NCBI GenBank assembly: GCA_002633005.1
Contig: NMRA01000361.1
Span: 335,344-396,301, forward strand
Reading direction: 5' to 3'
DNA length: 60,958 nucleotides
From: Phoronis australis
Lineage: Eukaryota > Phoronida > Phoronidae
Shown here: in pieces, positions 40,460-53,300 of the stretch
How the letters are laid out: the number at the start of each line of letters is the position of its first letter
How positions within the stretch are numbered: the stretch's first letter is position 1
Position numbers and translations under genes: made by a program
Notes under the pieces: model-generated
Told to the model about the DNA's origin: nothing
What the model saw: the letters and a program-made list of their open reading frames with translations, nothing else
Databases searched by the model: none

Positions 40460-40902
40460 GCGAAAACGCTATCGTTTTAGCCAGACAGACGAACTGCCCC
40501 CGAAGGCGTAATTTTCGCTAGCCGTTAGTTTGTTTCCTCACCACTCGAGACGCCGCAGCGGAGTTTGGTGTAAAAACACGTTCACACTGTGATGTGACGG
40601 CAGAACAGAGGCCTCTTATCCCTGCACATGTGTGTCATTTGAAGTAAGCGGCCTGCCAAAAAGTGCTGGCGAAGACTCTAGTAGTTTCGGTGGTAGCTCA
40701 AACCTCCGCAAAGCGCCAGCAAAAGTGACCTTGCGATCGTTCACATTACTTTCGCTTTTGCTGCTGTTTTCGCTAGACTTTCTATCATAACATCAGAGTG
40801 TGAATTGAGTACAATTGCCAAGTGGTTGGTGAGGAAACAAACTAATGCTGGTGAAAACTATCCATTCGGGGACAGCTCGTCTGGCGCTGTTTTGAATTTC
40901 GC
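40460..40902. mobile_element. MITE with ~70-bp imperfect terminal inverted repeats
   Basis: The left end runs from GCGAAAACGC through CCAGACAGACGAACTG to GTTAGTTTGTTTCCTCACCA. The right end reverse-complements to GCGAAATTC, CCAGACGAGCTG and ATTAGTTTGTTTCCTCACCA. The interior is non-coding and GC-richer than the flanks. A roughly 440-base non-autonomous DNA transposon is likely. Confidence 0.8.
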
Positions 40903-41483
40903 AGTACTTCCATAATTTTTTATATTTCTCTGAGATGCTTTGTAAATTTGTTGATGACACCCTGGAGATAACGTAAACAATTTGAATGAAATCGGTTGGT
41001 CAATTGCTGAGAAATTGGATCACTTTTTGGAATACCTGATATTTGAGGCAAAGATATGAGCTACGTACGTAGACAACCTCGCTAGTTTTCTTTAATTGGC
41101 AAACACCTAAGAAATTTGCAGCAGACGAAATGGCAAAATAGCCTTGGAACATTTTTAAAAGTTGCAAAGCTTTTTCGTTCCCCCTGGGATGGATGAAACA
41201 GATGTGACCCGAAGAAACGTGCATTTTGCTTTTTCAGTCACCCTGAAAATCAAAACAGTAGTTAGGCTATGGGCTGTACATCTACAGGGTGTATTGCCAC
41301 AGTATGTAGCAATGTGATACTTAACCGCGAGCTCCTGACGCCCTGTTGTCCCAAACTTATAGCGATATTACGTATCGCATGGACGACATATCGCGGTTCT
41401 TCATCAACGCCTTAACAAAGTTTTGTCGCCTTAAGGCTCGGATTAAAATTTACGTACACGTGAATTCGATCGTTTTGATGTAT

Positions 41484-41765
41484 AGTCAGGTTTGTTGTGT
41501 CATTTTGTTGGAATTTTTTGGGGAAAGTGGAAACTATACATTTTTGGAAACCTCATGGAATGACAAATCAGGAAAAACTTGATTCCATTTTTTGGCGGCC
41601 ATCTTGGATTTTCAAAAATGGCGCCTGTAAAATGAATTTTGCCCAATATCTCCCCTTTTGGGTCACTTAGAATGTTGGTTTTTATGGCTACACCTGCATT
41701 TCTCAGGTAAAGGTATTGGAAATTTTAATTTTTGGGTGCCATCTTGGCGGCCATCTTGGATTTTT
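41484..41765 (+). repeat. Left arm of a large inverted repeat
   Basis: About 280 bases matching 42803-43092 in reverse complement. Shared blocks include GGAATTTTTTGGGGAAAGTGG, ATACATTTTTGGAAACCTCA, ATTTTGCCCAATAT and TTTTTATGGCTACACCTGCA. It contains GGCGGCCATCTTGG, a YY1-like motif. Confidence 0.85.
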
Positions 41766-42186
41766 ATGCTGCCATTTTATGGCGTTTTCTCCATGCCCAT
41801 CTTGCAGAGTCTTACTTAGTTTTATCTATTTACGTCATAATAAATGACACAATTCGCAGTCATCCTCTTGGTTTACTCTGCAACATAGCTAGAGGCGTAC
41901 CCCGGGCAACATAGATTACGATAAATTGAGCCTTTTTTGGTCATGGGAGAGGAAGCGGCTCATTGGGATGTCCTTTATGGAAGTCTCATCTCCTATCTGG
42001 TACTGTACTTGACCCTTTCTCTGCCTCCTTTTTTCTCTTGTGGCTTGTTTCAAAGAGTTGTCTTTGTGCGTGTCTATTAAAAACCAGAATGATATCGTCA
42101 TAATCTCTAGTTAAGAAAATCACACGTGCAGTTCTGTGGCTTGGGTGAACACTCATTGCATGTTGTTATTGTTTACATGTTTTTAG

Positions 42187-42336
42187 GTCTAAAACCTCTC
42201 TTGCAACTTGAGGACTGTCCTGTTCTAAGACGTCTGCTTCGTAAAGTTTCTGAAGAAGGTGGATTCGATTCGGTTTGTCAGTGCATGACAGCATTGCCCC
42301 ACTGGCAGCAAAGATTGCTCTTGGTGTTAGGGTGAA
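42187..42336 (+). other. Exon-like open frame, unrecognised
   Basis: After the T-rich acceptor-like ACATGTTTTTAG, a frame reads GLKPLLQLEDCPVLRRLL, EEGGFDSVCQCMTALPHW and QQRLLLVLG, then a stop (about 49 residues). The composition looks protein-like, but I cannot match it to a family. There is no partner exon nearby, and it sits between the arms of the 41.5-43.1 kb inverted repeat, so it may be captured or fortuitous. Confidence 0.25.
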
Positions 42337-42719
42337 TTGATCATAGTGGCTGATAGCATGATTCTGGTCGAAGTTGCCCTGCAGGCTACAACTCCTGTTG
42401 TTCTCGTCATTGATCTTCAGCCTGGTTACTGGCAAGCTTATCTGCCGTCCGACTGTCAAAGGCAAAATGCATTTCCATTGAGTAGAGGAGAACTGGATTC
42501 CAAAGTGAACAGTGGAAATGATAACGAAATCTTCAAAAGATATGTCTCAAATGTCTTTTGAAAAAGATATAGATATACACTGTAAATATACATGCAGGTT
42601 AATCTGCGTTTCTGTGATTCCTTTAAATATTCCCGGGGTTCTTATCTGTTATTAAAATCATTTATATTATATGTATCATTTTAGAAATAGTGTTTTTCAA
42701 TTCCTTACCGCACAAAATG

Positions 42720-43092
42720 TGGGTGCAGCCATTAAAACTAACATTCTAAGTAACACAAGAGCAGAAATACTGAGCAAAATGTATTTTACGGGCGCCATTT
42801 GTGAAATTTCAAGATGGCCACTAAGATGCCGCCATTAAAATTAAAATTTGCAATTCATTCACCTCAGAACTGCAGGTGTAGCCATAAAAATTAACCTTCT
42901 CAGTGACCCAAGGGCGGATATATTGGGCAAAATCCATTTTACCGGCGTCATTTTTGAAAATCTAAGTTGGCCGCCAAGATGGCCACCGAAAAAATGGAGT
43001 CAATTGTTTTCTGATTCGATATTCCATGAGGTTTCCAAAAATGTATAGCTTCCACTTTCCCCAAAAAATTCCAACGAACATTGAACCTGACC
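42720..43092 (-). repeat. Right arm of the inverted repeat, with an internal 154-bp tandem unit
   Basis: Reverse complement of the arm at 41484-41765. It has an additional related unit at its low end: GTGCAGCCATTAAAACTAAC (42722) recurs as GTGTAGCCATAAAAATTAAC 154 bases later. CCAAGATGGCC and TTCAAGATGGCC motifs recur. Confidence 0.8.
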
Positions 43093-46000
43093 AGTATATG
43101 TAATTTGTCATCCTCGTCCTGATAAATGCCCACACGTGCACCAATGTATTATCCAAGTAACTTGCGTCAAAATGACGCTGATTAAACAGCATCTTCAAAG
43201 TTGTAAACTTGTAATTTGTTATACGAAACGCAAGCACTAAGCAACAGCAATCCAACTTTAGTTTTTTTGTGAATTAAAAGGTGGCCTCTTCCTTCTCCTT
43301 TTATTAAATATTTACGCATATTTCAAATTTTTGTACATAATTCTTATACTTACGTATGGGAGATATTCGTGTGTAAAGTAGACATAATATTAAATAACTC
43401 AAAGTTTCCACAGAGTTCAAAATAAGAACAAGGACAGGGTCTCGGCTCACGCTCGGCACCCTCTCATCTGTTTCCTATATAAATCTGAAATGAAAGCAAC
43501 TCTGAACCGTGCCATACGTTTTAATATGTTAAAGAATTCTAAGCATGTTACGTAACACTCGTCAGAAAAATCAGTTTTGGCATAATAATATAAATTTATA
43601 TGACCATATACATGGGATATCCATTTTTGTCTCAACATCTAGACAGCGTTGTGGCATTTTAATCATTTCATCTCGGTCGGGCTGCTGCATTGCTGTACTT
43701 TGACCGAAACCTAACAAAAGTTTATTTGGGTTTAACATGCCCAACGTTACGACTTAGGTGGTAGCCTGGTATCGCCACCAGACAAAAATAGACGCATTAT
43801 TCCTGTTCACCAAATACTAAGTAGCTGGAGCATGTAAACATATTGACAACATGGATGCTTTTTCAGCGAGATTTTTTGCAGAGGTCCGCACAACTTGCAT
43901 GGTGTCTTTTATCAAATAGCGAAACTTTGACCCCACATCTAGTTGTTTACAATGCAGTGCCCACTGTTTGAAATGCCTTGAATAGCCACCGAAAATCAAT
44001 AAATTAAGATTATCTTTTGGTCTACGTGTTTACGTAAACACTACAAAATCATCTGTAAACACTAAACAGGGCGGATCCAGGATTTTAAGTTAGGGGAGGG
44101 GGCAGGGCAGAGTACTAGCCTGGATTTTGCACCCTCGTACTGCCAAATGGAATCTGGGAGAATTTTAACTTGAGGGGGGCATGGTCCCTTGGCCCACCCT
44201 TAAATCCGCCACTGGTAAAACAGGAGAACCCGACGTTTTACTGAGTAAACTAATATATCCCCGGTTCATCGTAGTTCAATCGCACACAAAATTCCACTGC
44301 GCAATACACTTTCTCAAGAATTAAGAACGTCTTCCCTCCTGTACCGTACTCACTCATTCCACCAAACCCAATCGAACTCTTTTTGAAACTCCACAAATAG
44401 GCAATGCAAGCCCCGTCCCCTCTTATTAGAAACATATTTATTTGTGAGATTCAAGTCTTCCCTATTTCATCTTCTAGCCAATTTCATCAAATCTATGTAA
44501 ACGATGTGCAAAGAAGTTGGATGACTCTCTACGCCACGAAAGTTTTCAGAAAAATGTTATTCCAGAAAACATGAAGATATAGCTTGGACACTTTGAGAGC
44601 AAATTTTAAATAAACAACCCGTAAATTTAATAACCGTTACAAAACATGACTGCTTGTTGATATCATTTTAATTTAATTTGTAATTTATTACTCTGCGTTA
44701 CAAATCTTCCTGTTACATTTCTCTCTTCACGTGTTTTCACGTGGCTTGAACACATTATTTTTATGTATATGTTTCAACAAAATCTTATTTCACGTTGGAA
44801 TTGACTAAGGGTGTTGGTTCTTAAAAAGAACGAGTGCACAGGCCTCATGGTAGGCCCATTGCACAAAACACCTGAGGTAAAACTCACGAGATCCCTGTTA
44901 GTGCCAACAACAGGTTCTTCGTGACAGAAGTTTTCAAAACTCCTTTTCTCTTTAAGAAAATGGACAAACTTGTCCATGAGTTGCCATGTATTATATGTCA
45001 GTTGTATGCATGCAATGGTGCCATATATAGAACCTTGCTCCTAGGCAAGAACCAAAATTTTTTGTTGTTATATTTATCCTGTTTTTCCTCCTTTAGTCTG
45101 AGGCATTTTTACCTAATACCGTCGACGAGGAGTTCATAGCTCAGAACGTTCGCTTTTTAAAGAGACATGGAACAAAAAAGTTCGTCAAAAATATCTTTTA
45201 AACAATTCCTGGTGAATGTACCTTCTTGCAACGTCCGCCATATATCATTCACTTCCCTTGTGAGGGAATTTTAAGAATAAAAATCAGAAAATACATGATT
45301 TTTGAAATACGCGTGAAGGAGAACTCTGTAGTCACCACTGAGTTTCTAATCTACCCCCCCCACTTATGATAGATACGCACATGCGCTCACAGTCATTCGA
45401 CTGAGAAGATGATTGCCCTCCGAATCTGAGGTCGACAGTACAGTATGAGCCAGGAACCAGTTCTGGTATAAGGCAAGTCAGTGAAGCAAGCAATTTTCCA
45501 AAAAGAATTCCAAGTTCAATTTAGAGTATATTTGAAAACTACGATACTTTTATAACTTATTTTAAACAGTTATGACTTACATCGATTGCCTCTTAATCGG
45601 ACTGGTTGCTGCTTGCTTTCGCCATTGTTTTGTGTACATCAGAGGTCAAAGGTTACATTTTCCACACAAAGTCATATAAGGGAAATGTGCTTCGCCTATG
45701 TCTTGACATTCCAAATACGGCGACATGCTTTGCCGACGAAGTGGCGAGGAGTTGACAGGTCGTTCTTTTTGAAATTTGAAACTAAAAGAAAAATAATTCA
45801 ACATCAACAACAATTTAAAATCTTTTGAACAAACAGTAAAATACCTGTTAAAAAGATTGAATTCTGTTTCAATGGCAGAGAACCACTTTCAATAATACAA
45901 TTCAGTCTGTTTTTCGCGTTCCAGACCTCTATAACAATTCTGTACAGTATATATTCGTCTTTCCATCCATTTTAAACTGAAAGTTTAGGCAATGGCACGT

Positions 46001-49000
46001 ACGTAACTGCCTACACATTTAAACGAAAACTTGACGGTGTTTCTAAAACCTTGTCTACAAAATGGATACTGACAGTTTCAACATTTTCAAGAATATTTAA
46101 TAAAAAACAGCGAGTATTCAAAAAACGGGCATTTATCAGAACTTTTGCGATATGTTTGGAAATACCGCAGTTGGCTGCAGAAATTTTAGTTGCGACATTA
46201 CAATGCGTTGACTTGTCACATTTAATTTTTATAGCGACCGTTTAACACGTCAGCCGCTAGGTGAACAGTGCTATTTATAGTAGCCAGTTAATTACATCAA
46301 AACCTTATTGATGGTATTCTTTCAGTTCCTTTGCAAACAGACAACCTTTTTATATTGTTTTTTTTAATTTTTGGCGAGAGCAAAAAGGAAGAAATATTCA
46401 ATAAGAAGTTTTCAAGACCTCTTGTGAAACTATGCTCACACGAGCGTGGTCTCTGTATATTCATCGTCATCGATTACTGCTTCGGGATGACTCAAAATTT
46501 CCCCTGTAGAAGACCTGAATACGTAACACGACAGCACGATTATTGAACACATCTCAAAATATCTTCTCAGCGTATGAATCCTAGTGCGATTGTAAAAATT
46601 TGAATATGTCAAGGGAACCATAAGTCACAAATAGCCAAAGGTGTCAAAGGCCGAGCGTTTGATATCGTAATGGATGCTGATTTCCATTGATTTGTATTGC
46701 CAGTTGATAGGCACGATCGAGCGCTATGAACTGAGCTCTGTTACTGGGCAGTTCAAGGCCCTGTAGCACATGGGAGGTAGTCGAGGGTGACATACCTTTT
46801 TGCCCGAGGATGGGTACCTGCAGTAAAGCATTACTTTTCCTTCATTTTCATAAAAAATAGTATGCGTTGTCTGCAGATTTTCTTGTATACAGAGAGTATC
46901 GAATATGCGACTAGTAGCGTTTTTGACCAGTTTGACTTGCTTTCTTTCCACAAAAATATAAAAAATCTGTTAATGCACCACGATTAAGTTTTTGTTTTTT
47001 TCCGGTGTCTCCCACTATTTTCCAGGGTTCCCTATTCGTGCCTGTGACGTCAAAATCTAAGGTTAAATGGGTCCCTCGAGACTAAAAATAATCTAACTTC
47101 TAATGTGTAAAATCGTACTCAAAAAAGTGCAATTTCGTTTGTATGCAAAGCTGAAACACTAAAATACATTTTGTGGATTGGTTGAGGAAGCTTTTATTCA
47201 TGTGTTTCAAGTTAATCTGCTATTTCGTCAAAGGTTTCTGGAATTCTGGAAGTGTTCAGTAATTCTCTTAATATCGTAATAAGATGATAGATAACTTCAG
47301 CTGTAAACTTGATTTTAGTGTTAGCATAATTTACTGTATGTGTAAATAGCGTCTATGCAAAAATAAACCTGTTATTAAATTATTTAGTGAGAAAGTTAAC
47401 AATTACATTGAAAAAGAAAAATATAAATATTGTAAAATGGCGACTGCATAAACCTTGGCGGAAGCAAATGGTCAAGACTCGCGAGAATAAGTGAACTATT
47501 GGAACTTAATAAGGAGTACGTCCAGTATCACGGTACATAGCGACTTGTACGTACGGCGTAAGCTTTCAGCTTCATCAGAACTTAATTGTTAGGCACCTTA
47601 CATTAGAAATTATTGACGATTTTTATAGTGTATAATAGCATATGACTAAATGCTGCATTTCGCCCTGTTAATTAGGTAAAAATGAAAAGCGAATAGGGCC
47701 TTTTACTATCATAAAATCTGTCTCATAATAATCCTTGCCGTGACAGGATTCCATTTCCGTTATCACCAAGAACACCAAAACCATCAACCAATCAAGAAAA
47801 CGTCTCAGAGTTTATTATTGCTGAACAACCTAAAATTCTGAATCCAATATGGTGCTTGTACGCATTGCCTGCGATTTGAGTTGGCAACGGAAATAAAATT
47901 CTACCACGATATGATATGTTATGAAATAGGTTTCACGAGAGTAAAATGCTTGTTCGATTTTCGATTTTCAATCAGCTAAACAGGACGAAATGCAACTTTC
48001 AGAGTGATTTTATTTGAATTCCTTTATTTTCTTCTTCGTCTTTTATACCTCATCAGTTTTCTTCAGTACAAGTCCTGCAAGCTCTGTAAAAGGTCAATTT
48101 CCCAGCCCGTACACTGTGTAATTATCGGCGATCATCACTAGTAAATTGGTTAGTATTTGTCATCAACTATTGACGAAATGCTACATTCAAGACGTTTGTA
48201 TAGTAATGAGATGGTTCGAAACAAGTTCTCATTAATGCTATGAATTGTTCAAATTATGCATGGCATTCGCAGAACAGAAGTAAGAAAAATGCGTCGATCA
48301 TAGCCTCACAAAGCAACTTTGATTTTAGAATATGAAAAGACAATGAGATGGATCAGCACATTACTGTCGCTCATATTCGTGAATGGATGGATTCGCTGCC
48401 GTCCGAGCTCGCGGAATTAGAAGGATTCGTGAATAACGACAACGCTGAAATACATTTTGTATATTTGTACTAAGCTAAAACTTGACCTGCAGTAGATTAT
48501 TATTGTAGTATTACCGTCCCTCAGTCGAATGACCAAGTTTTTCCATGCGGCTAACTGGCCGAGACAAACATAAAACCAATACAAAAAAATAAATTCTTAG
48601 CATTTGTACTTGCATTGCATTTGTATTTGAGTACATTCCCATCTGTTAAGATTCCTGGGCTATCCAAGACAGGTCATTTTCATAGAACAACCCATCATAA
48701 CTCCGATACATTTCTATTCTTTAAGTACTTCATCATTTCTTTAAGACTTATTCATTTATCCCGAGTCAAGTTTGAGTACCCCGGTCATGAGATTCACCTG
48801 AACACTAAAAAAATACATCAATTCAGTTTTAGAAAAGGTCTCCATAACACAAGCTACATACATATACATGTCATAACGTAAGGAAACACCGACACCTACT
48901 GTGAACGGTTGACTTTTTCTTGGAAAGTCCTACAAACGAGCCTCTAAATGGGTGGGTATCATAATTTGCCAGGCACACCCCAATGCGCATCCCGCGCTCT

Positions 49001-49860
49001 TACTCCTAAGTTCATGACTATTTATCCAGTTAACACACTGAAACGAGGCCACGTTGAAAGTCTTGTGATTTATTGCCCAACAAAGTGAAATTGCTGTGTT
49101 ATTATGAAACAATTAAGTTGCCATTCAAAAATTGTTTTAAACTTTGAAAAAGATTTAAAATTAATAAATCAAAATTGACGTGGAAGAAAACAAGCCCATC
49201 TTTGAATCTCAGTGTTCAGAAATATTGCTAGCTTTTAAAAAATAGGTGTCCTAAAAGGTGAAATTACCCTGTGTTTTAGAGTCAACTGTTCTTTTACGCA
49301 ATGGCTATCGTGGTTCGAATCACCCAATGGACTATGAGCCTGGATGCTTCTATTAATTGTCCCATTTTGTGCAGGGTCTTACCTTGAGAGCGTGCCTGGA
49401 CGATGTGTCTATATCGAGGGCCTTCAAAGAGGACACCGGCGCTATGGAAAACGCCTTTTTGAATTTACTGTGTCTCGCACGTGCAAAAAACTACACACTT
49501 AAATTTTGGCAATAGCTCTGTGCGAAAACCGCCCCTTTTGTGGACGATGTTGGTATGCCCAAGACAAGTCAAGTGGTCATCACAAATATAAGATCGGCGC
49601 TAAATACAACTGGGCGTGCATAAAACTACTTACGGTAACATCGAGCACTTCTTACTAATCAACGATACGGAGACAATTGCTCATGCTAAACCCCTCCCTT
49701 TCAATCAGAGCGTCGACCAACAATGGCTGGGACTTGATGATGATTGCCAGTTGAATTCTTGCCGTTAACTTGCGACCACAAAACAACAGCAAAGTCCCTT
49801 GTTTGACCTCACTTCGACAGGGTAGTCTCAGGTGAACTCGGAGGCTGACCTTGGGGGGAT
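43093..49860. other. Intergenic stretch before the transporter gene
   Basis: 6.8 kb without a recognisable exon. The only structured element noted is the 148-bp MITE at 44067. Possible distal promoter and enhancers of the transporter cannot be told from background by reading. Confidence 0.55.
44067..44214. mobile_element. MITE with hAT-like CAG(T)GGCGGAT termini, 148 bp
   Basis: The left end, CAGGGCGGATCCAGGATTT, pairs with the right end, AAATCCGCCACTG. The interior is G-rich and non-coding. I do not see a clean 8-bp target duplication. The termini resemble hAT-type ends; the class is inferred. Confidence 0.65.
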
Positions 49861-49864
49861 GCGC

Positions 49865-49870
49865 TATAAA
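49865..49870 (+). promoter_or_regulatory. Candidate TATA box of the transporter gene
   Basis: TATAAA in the context GCGCTATAAAGAG lies 241 bases before the chosen start codon, which would give a 5' UTR of about 215 bases with no splice needed. It fits the tissue-restricted expression expected of a monoamine transporter. An upstream non-coding exon cannot be excluded. Confidence 0.4.
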
Positions 49871-50110
49871 GAGTTGACCATTGGTCAGAGCAGCATTCCG
49901 TTTTGAGTGTTTTCGCATTTGCTGTAGCAAAGTGTCCAGTGATTGCTACCTCGACGTTTCCCGGCAATACAAGTCTAACTATTTTCTTTATTTTCATATA
50001 TCGTGTATCACGGAATGTAAACTTTGATTTTACGCCTCTTGTGTTCACTACGCAACACAAAATATCGCTTGAAACGAATTATCATAGAGTGCGTGATTTA
50101 TGGTAAAAAT

Positions 50111-50351
50111 ATGACGAAGCAAGTGGTTGATCCAGCAACGGCTAAAGAAGCCGAAGCGAATGAGAGCAAAAACTCTCTGGCCGTGGCAAATGGTAAGGAG
50201 ACAATGTTGTCGGATGAGGATTTCATAGGAGCTACAGTGCATCGAGAACATTGGGGGAAGAAAATTGACTTTCTACTGTCAGTTATCGGCTTTGCTGTGG
50301 ACCTGGGCAACGTGTGGAGATTCCCGTATATCTGTTATGCCAATGGAGGTG
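50111..50351 (+). CDS. SLC6A4: SLC6A4-like exon with start codon
   Basis: 80 codons plus one base, ending in CYANGG. The start chosen is ATG at 50111 (context AAAAATATGA), which gives a short soluble N-terminus as in the family. The frame is open 29 codons further upstream to an ATG at 50024, but that extension has no transporter similarity. The donor is GTAAGA. Confidence 0.9.
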
Positions 50352-53300
50352 GTAAGATACGTTTGAAATGCTTTTATCGTGCCCAGATACTCTTTAAAAC
50401 TAGTCACAGCCAAACAAATTAGTAACATAACAATCGCCGGAATAACGAGGTAGTTTACTTCTTTGTGAGATGAAAAAACTGTTTTTTTCCAACAACTAAC
50501 GCGTGACATTCTCACTGTATCATGAAGTTATTTAGGAATGTTTTTAGAAGTGTGTTTGAACATTTGAACGATTTATCCAGGAGTGCGCCTCTTTCGTATT
50601 TTACTATCACTGTACTAAACCAGGAAAATTTTATGCTGATGTTTGATGTCATCTTACAAAACTCCTTTCGTCAGATGTGACTGGATAGTTTGAGACGTCA
50701 ACGCTCAATATTTAGAGGCGATGTGTCAAATCAAGTTTTGATTGTTGAAAAACAGACACATTTTTATGAATTATTTTTTATCCTTGCAGTCAATGAATGA
50801 CACGGGCACAAGCGTACCCCTGAGACATGCTTTAGATCGTACAGCAACGTATTACTTATGTAGTAGGCTATACATGTATGTTGTAAAGAAAGTGTGTTGA
50901 AAAAAAACTCGATTTTCGTCAATCTTTTCTATATTTTGTAATCGCTAAGCGATAAATTTAAGTTCACGGGTGAATTATAATATAAAAAGTTTCAGAGAAA
51001 CGTCTACAGTAGGTAGTGTCGATCAATTCTACATACGGTCGTATTCGTCATTGTGCAAGTCAAATGATAGGTCCATCAACCCTATCCGTTACGAAGAATT
51101 CGCAGAATTTCAAAGATTGTTAAATAATTTCAGTGTTCTTTCACTCTAATTTGGAAAAATGTTTGCAACAATATATACGCTAAACCTTTTGAAATTGGTG
51201 TAACGACTGTCATGCCCTGCCAACGGTGGCGAAGCATGGTGGAATGAGTAAATATTTAATAGTATTTTCAACTACCGTACATTTGGCGCAAATGTTCGCA
51301 CTTGTTCAGAGCGTTAATTTTCAAAACTGCTGCGCCTCTTTTATACCCTCTTTTATACAAAACAAAACACAATCCATGTTTAACAAAGAAGTAACCTATT
51401 TTTGGCAAATGGCGTTTTTTTCCCGATAACCTTACACCCACAGTCGCCTGGAGTCGTTCTCATGCCGACCAGGGTCAAGACGAACATTTTTAGATTTATG
51501 TATTGCAATTACAAAATGTTTTCTTCTAAAGAAAATAAGCGACACTGGTTAAAAACAATTAAATTAGATAAGTGTCCGAGATGTATGCAGCTGAAGTCAA
51601 ACCATTCCTTCAAACGCTAGATACCTTAGCATACACGCGTAATGGCTTCGACGGGTTTTTCCAGGTGAACTGGAATGGAATAGAAGTGATAATTTTCATT
51701 GAATGATTAAAGCTATCAAATCAAAAAAGAATAATCTATGATAACTACGACTGATTCATGAAAGGGGATTAAGGTACATCAAATAAACCAGGTGAATGGC
51801 CAGCATTCATGTACAGGGGACATAAAACAATGCCAGGCATTGCTTTAAAGTCATTTCAGCTCCTCGCTCCAAAAACGTTTTTCTTGACAAATGCCCCATT
51901 TGTTATCAACTACGCACGTTTTTACTGAAACCATTAAATAATCCACTGCCAGCAGATCAGATGTGTTTGTGTATTTAAACAGTTGATAACACGAATTTAC
52001 AAACGAACTTTAATTAACCTGACCTCGAATTCAGTTTATTAACAGTAAAAATAAACAACGACAACGAGAAATTATATCCAGGGTAGCAGTAAATGACCAA
52101 AGACCACATGTACTACTACAGGGTGTCACCGATGACGCTCTAGTTGAATAATCTCATGAAAGTTGGCAGAGGTACTTTACTGGAGCAGTCAAAGAATGAC
52201 GATGATTTTCGGACGGATCCGGCAACCACAGAGCCCTCTAGTAGCAGTTTCAGTATTTTGCGTGTGCCTCTGTATCTTCAGAGCTCCTTGACAGATTTTC
52301 ATGAAATTTCTATGCAAAGAGACGACAATGTCTTCCCATTCTCGGGTGGATTCGATGAATTCTGTGCCACGTAGTGGCCATTTTTATTACTTACGAGCCT
52401 GTTTTTTGTATATACTTGTTAAATCGCTGAAGATGATTATGAAAATTGACAAATATGTTTCTGCTAAGCCGACCACGATTGACTTTGATGTTTGAAGGGG
52501 TCCAATTACAGTGGCGTCCCCTAGTGACAATTTTGTTTGTTTGCGTCCACAATAGTATATCCTGAATTCTTAACAGGGCCTTTATGAAATTTGGAAAATG
52601 TTTTTCTACCATGAATGTGGCAACACATGACAACGACTTTCGGACGGACCTGATACCATTGTGTCCTCTAGTGGCAGTTTTAGTTTCTTAATTTTTTTCG
52701 GTATCCAAGTAATTGGCATATATCAATAAAGCATAAAAATATTTCCAGGTGATCAGTGCAATGGGCCCACATGCGAGGCCTACACACGTATGATACAACG
52801 TGTATCAGACCGCCTGCAATTATTTTTTTAAAGTACTTGGCAGATTTTCATGAAATTTGGCACATAGGATTTCACTAAGGAGAAGGCAATATCCTTTTAT
52901 TTTCGGACAGTTTAGACGTACTCTGCTCCACTTAGCGGCCCTTTCGGTTATTTTTGAATTTATTTATGGCGATGGCAGATTCCTAGTGTCAAGTGCACGA
53001 CTGACGTTGTTCGAACGACGTTGTTTGACTACTTTCGTGACCTCTAGTAGCATTTTTGCATACACGGCTGCATATCCTAGACCCTTTGTGGGGTCTTTTG
53101 AAATTTGACAGGTATACTTCTATGAACGAGACAACATTGGTGACAACTATTTTGGGGCGGACCCGACTACTGTTGTGCCTCCTAGTGGCAAGTTTAAAAA
53201 CTTTTAGGTTTGCCTTTATATCTTCGGAGTGGCTTACGGATTTTCATGAAATTTGGCGTTCCACGACACCTTTCCGTTTCGGACAAGTTCCACGTATTTT

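Noticed and set aside
42166-42465. 99-codon minus-strand frame opposite the exon-like frame
   Set aside because: Overlaps the plus-strand candidate, has no recognisable motif, and no splice support was found.
49300-49335. GTGGTTCGAATCACC, similar to a tRNA T-arm/B box
   Set aside because: No matching acceptor stem, D-arm or anticodon arm could be found in the 60-70 bases upstream.
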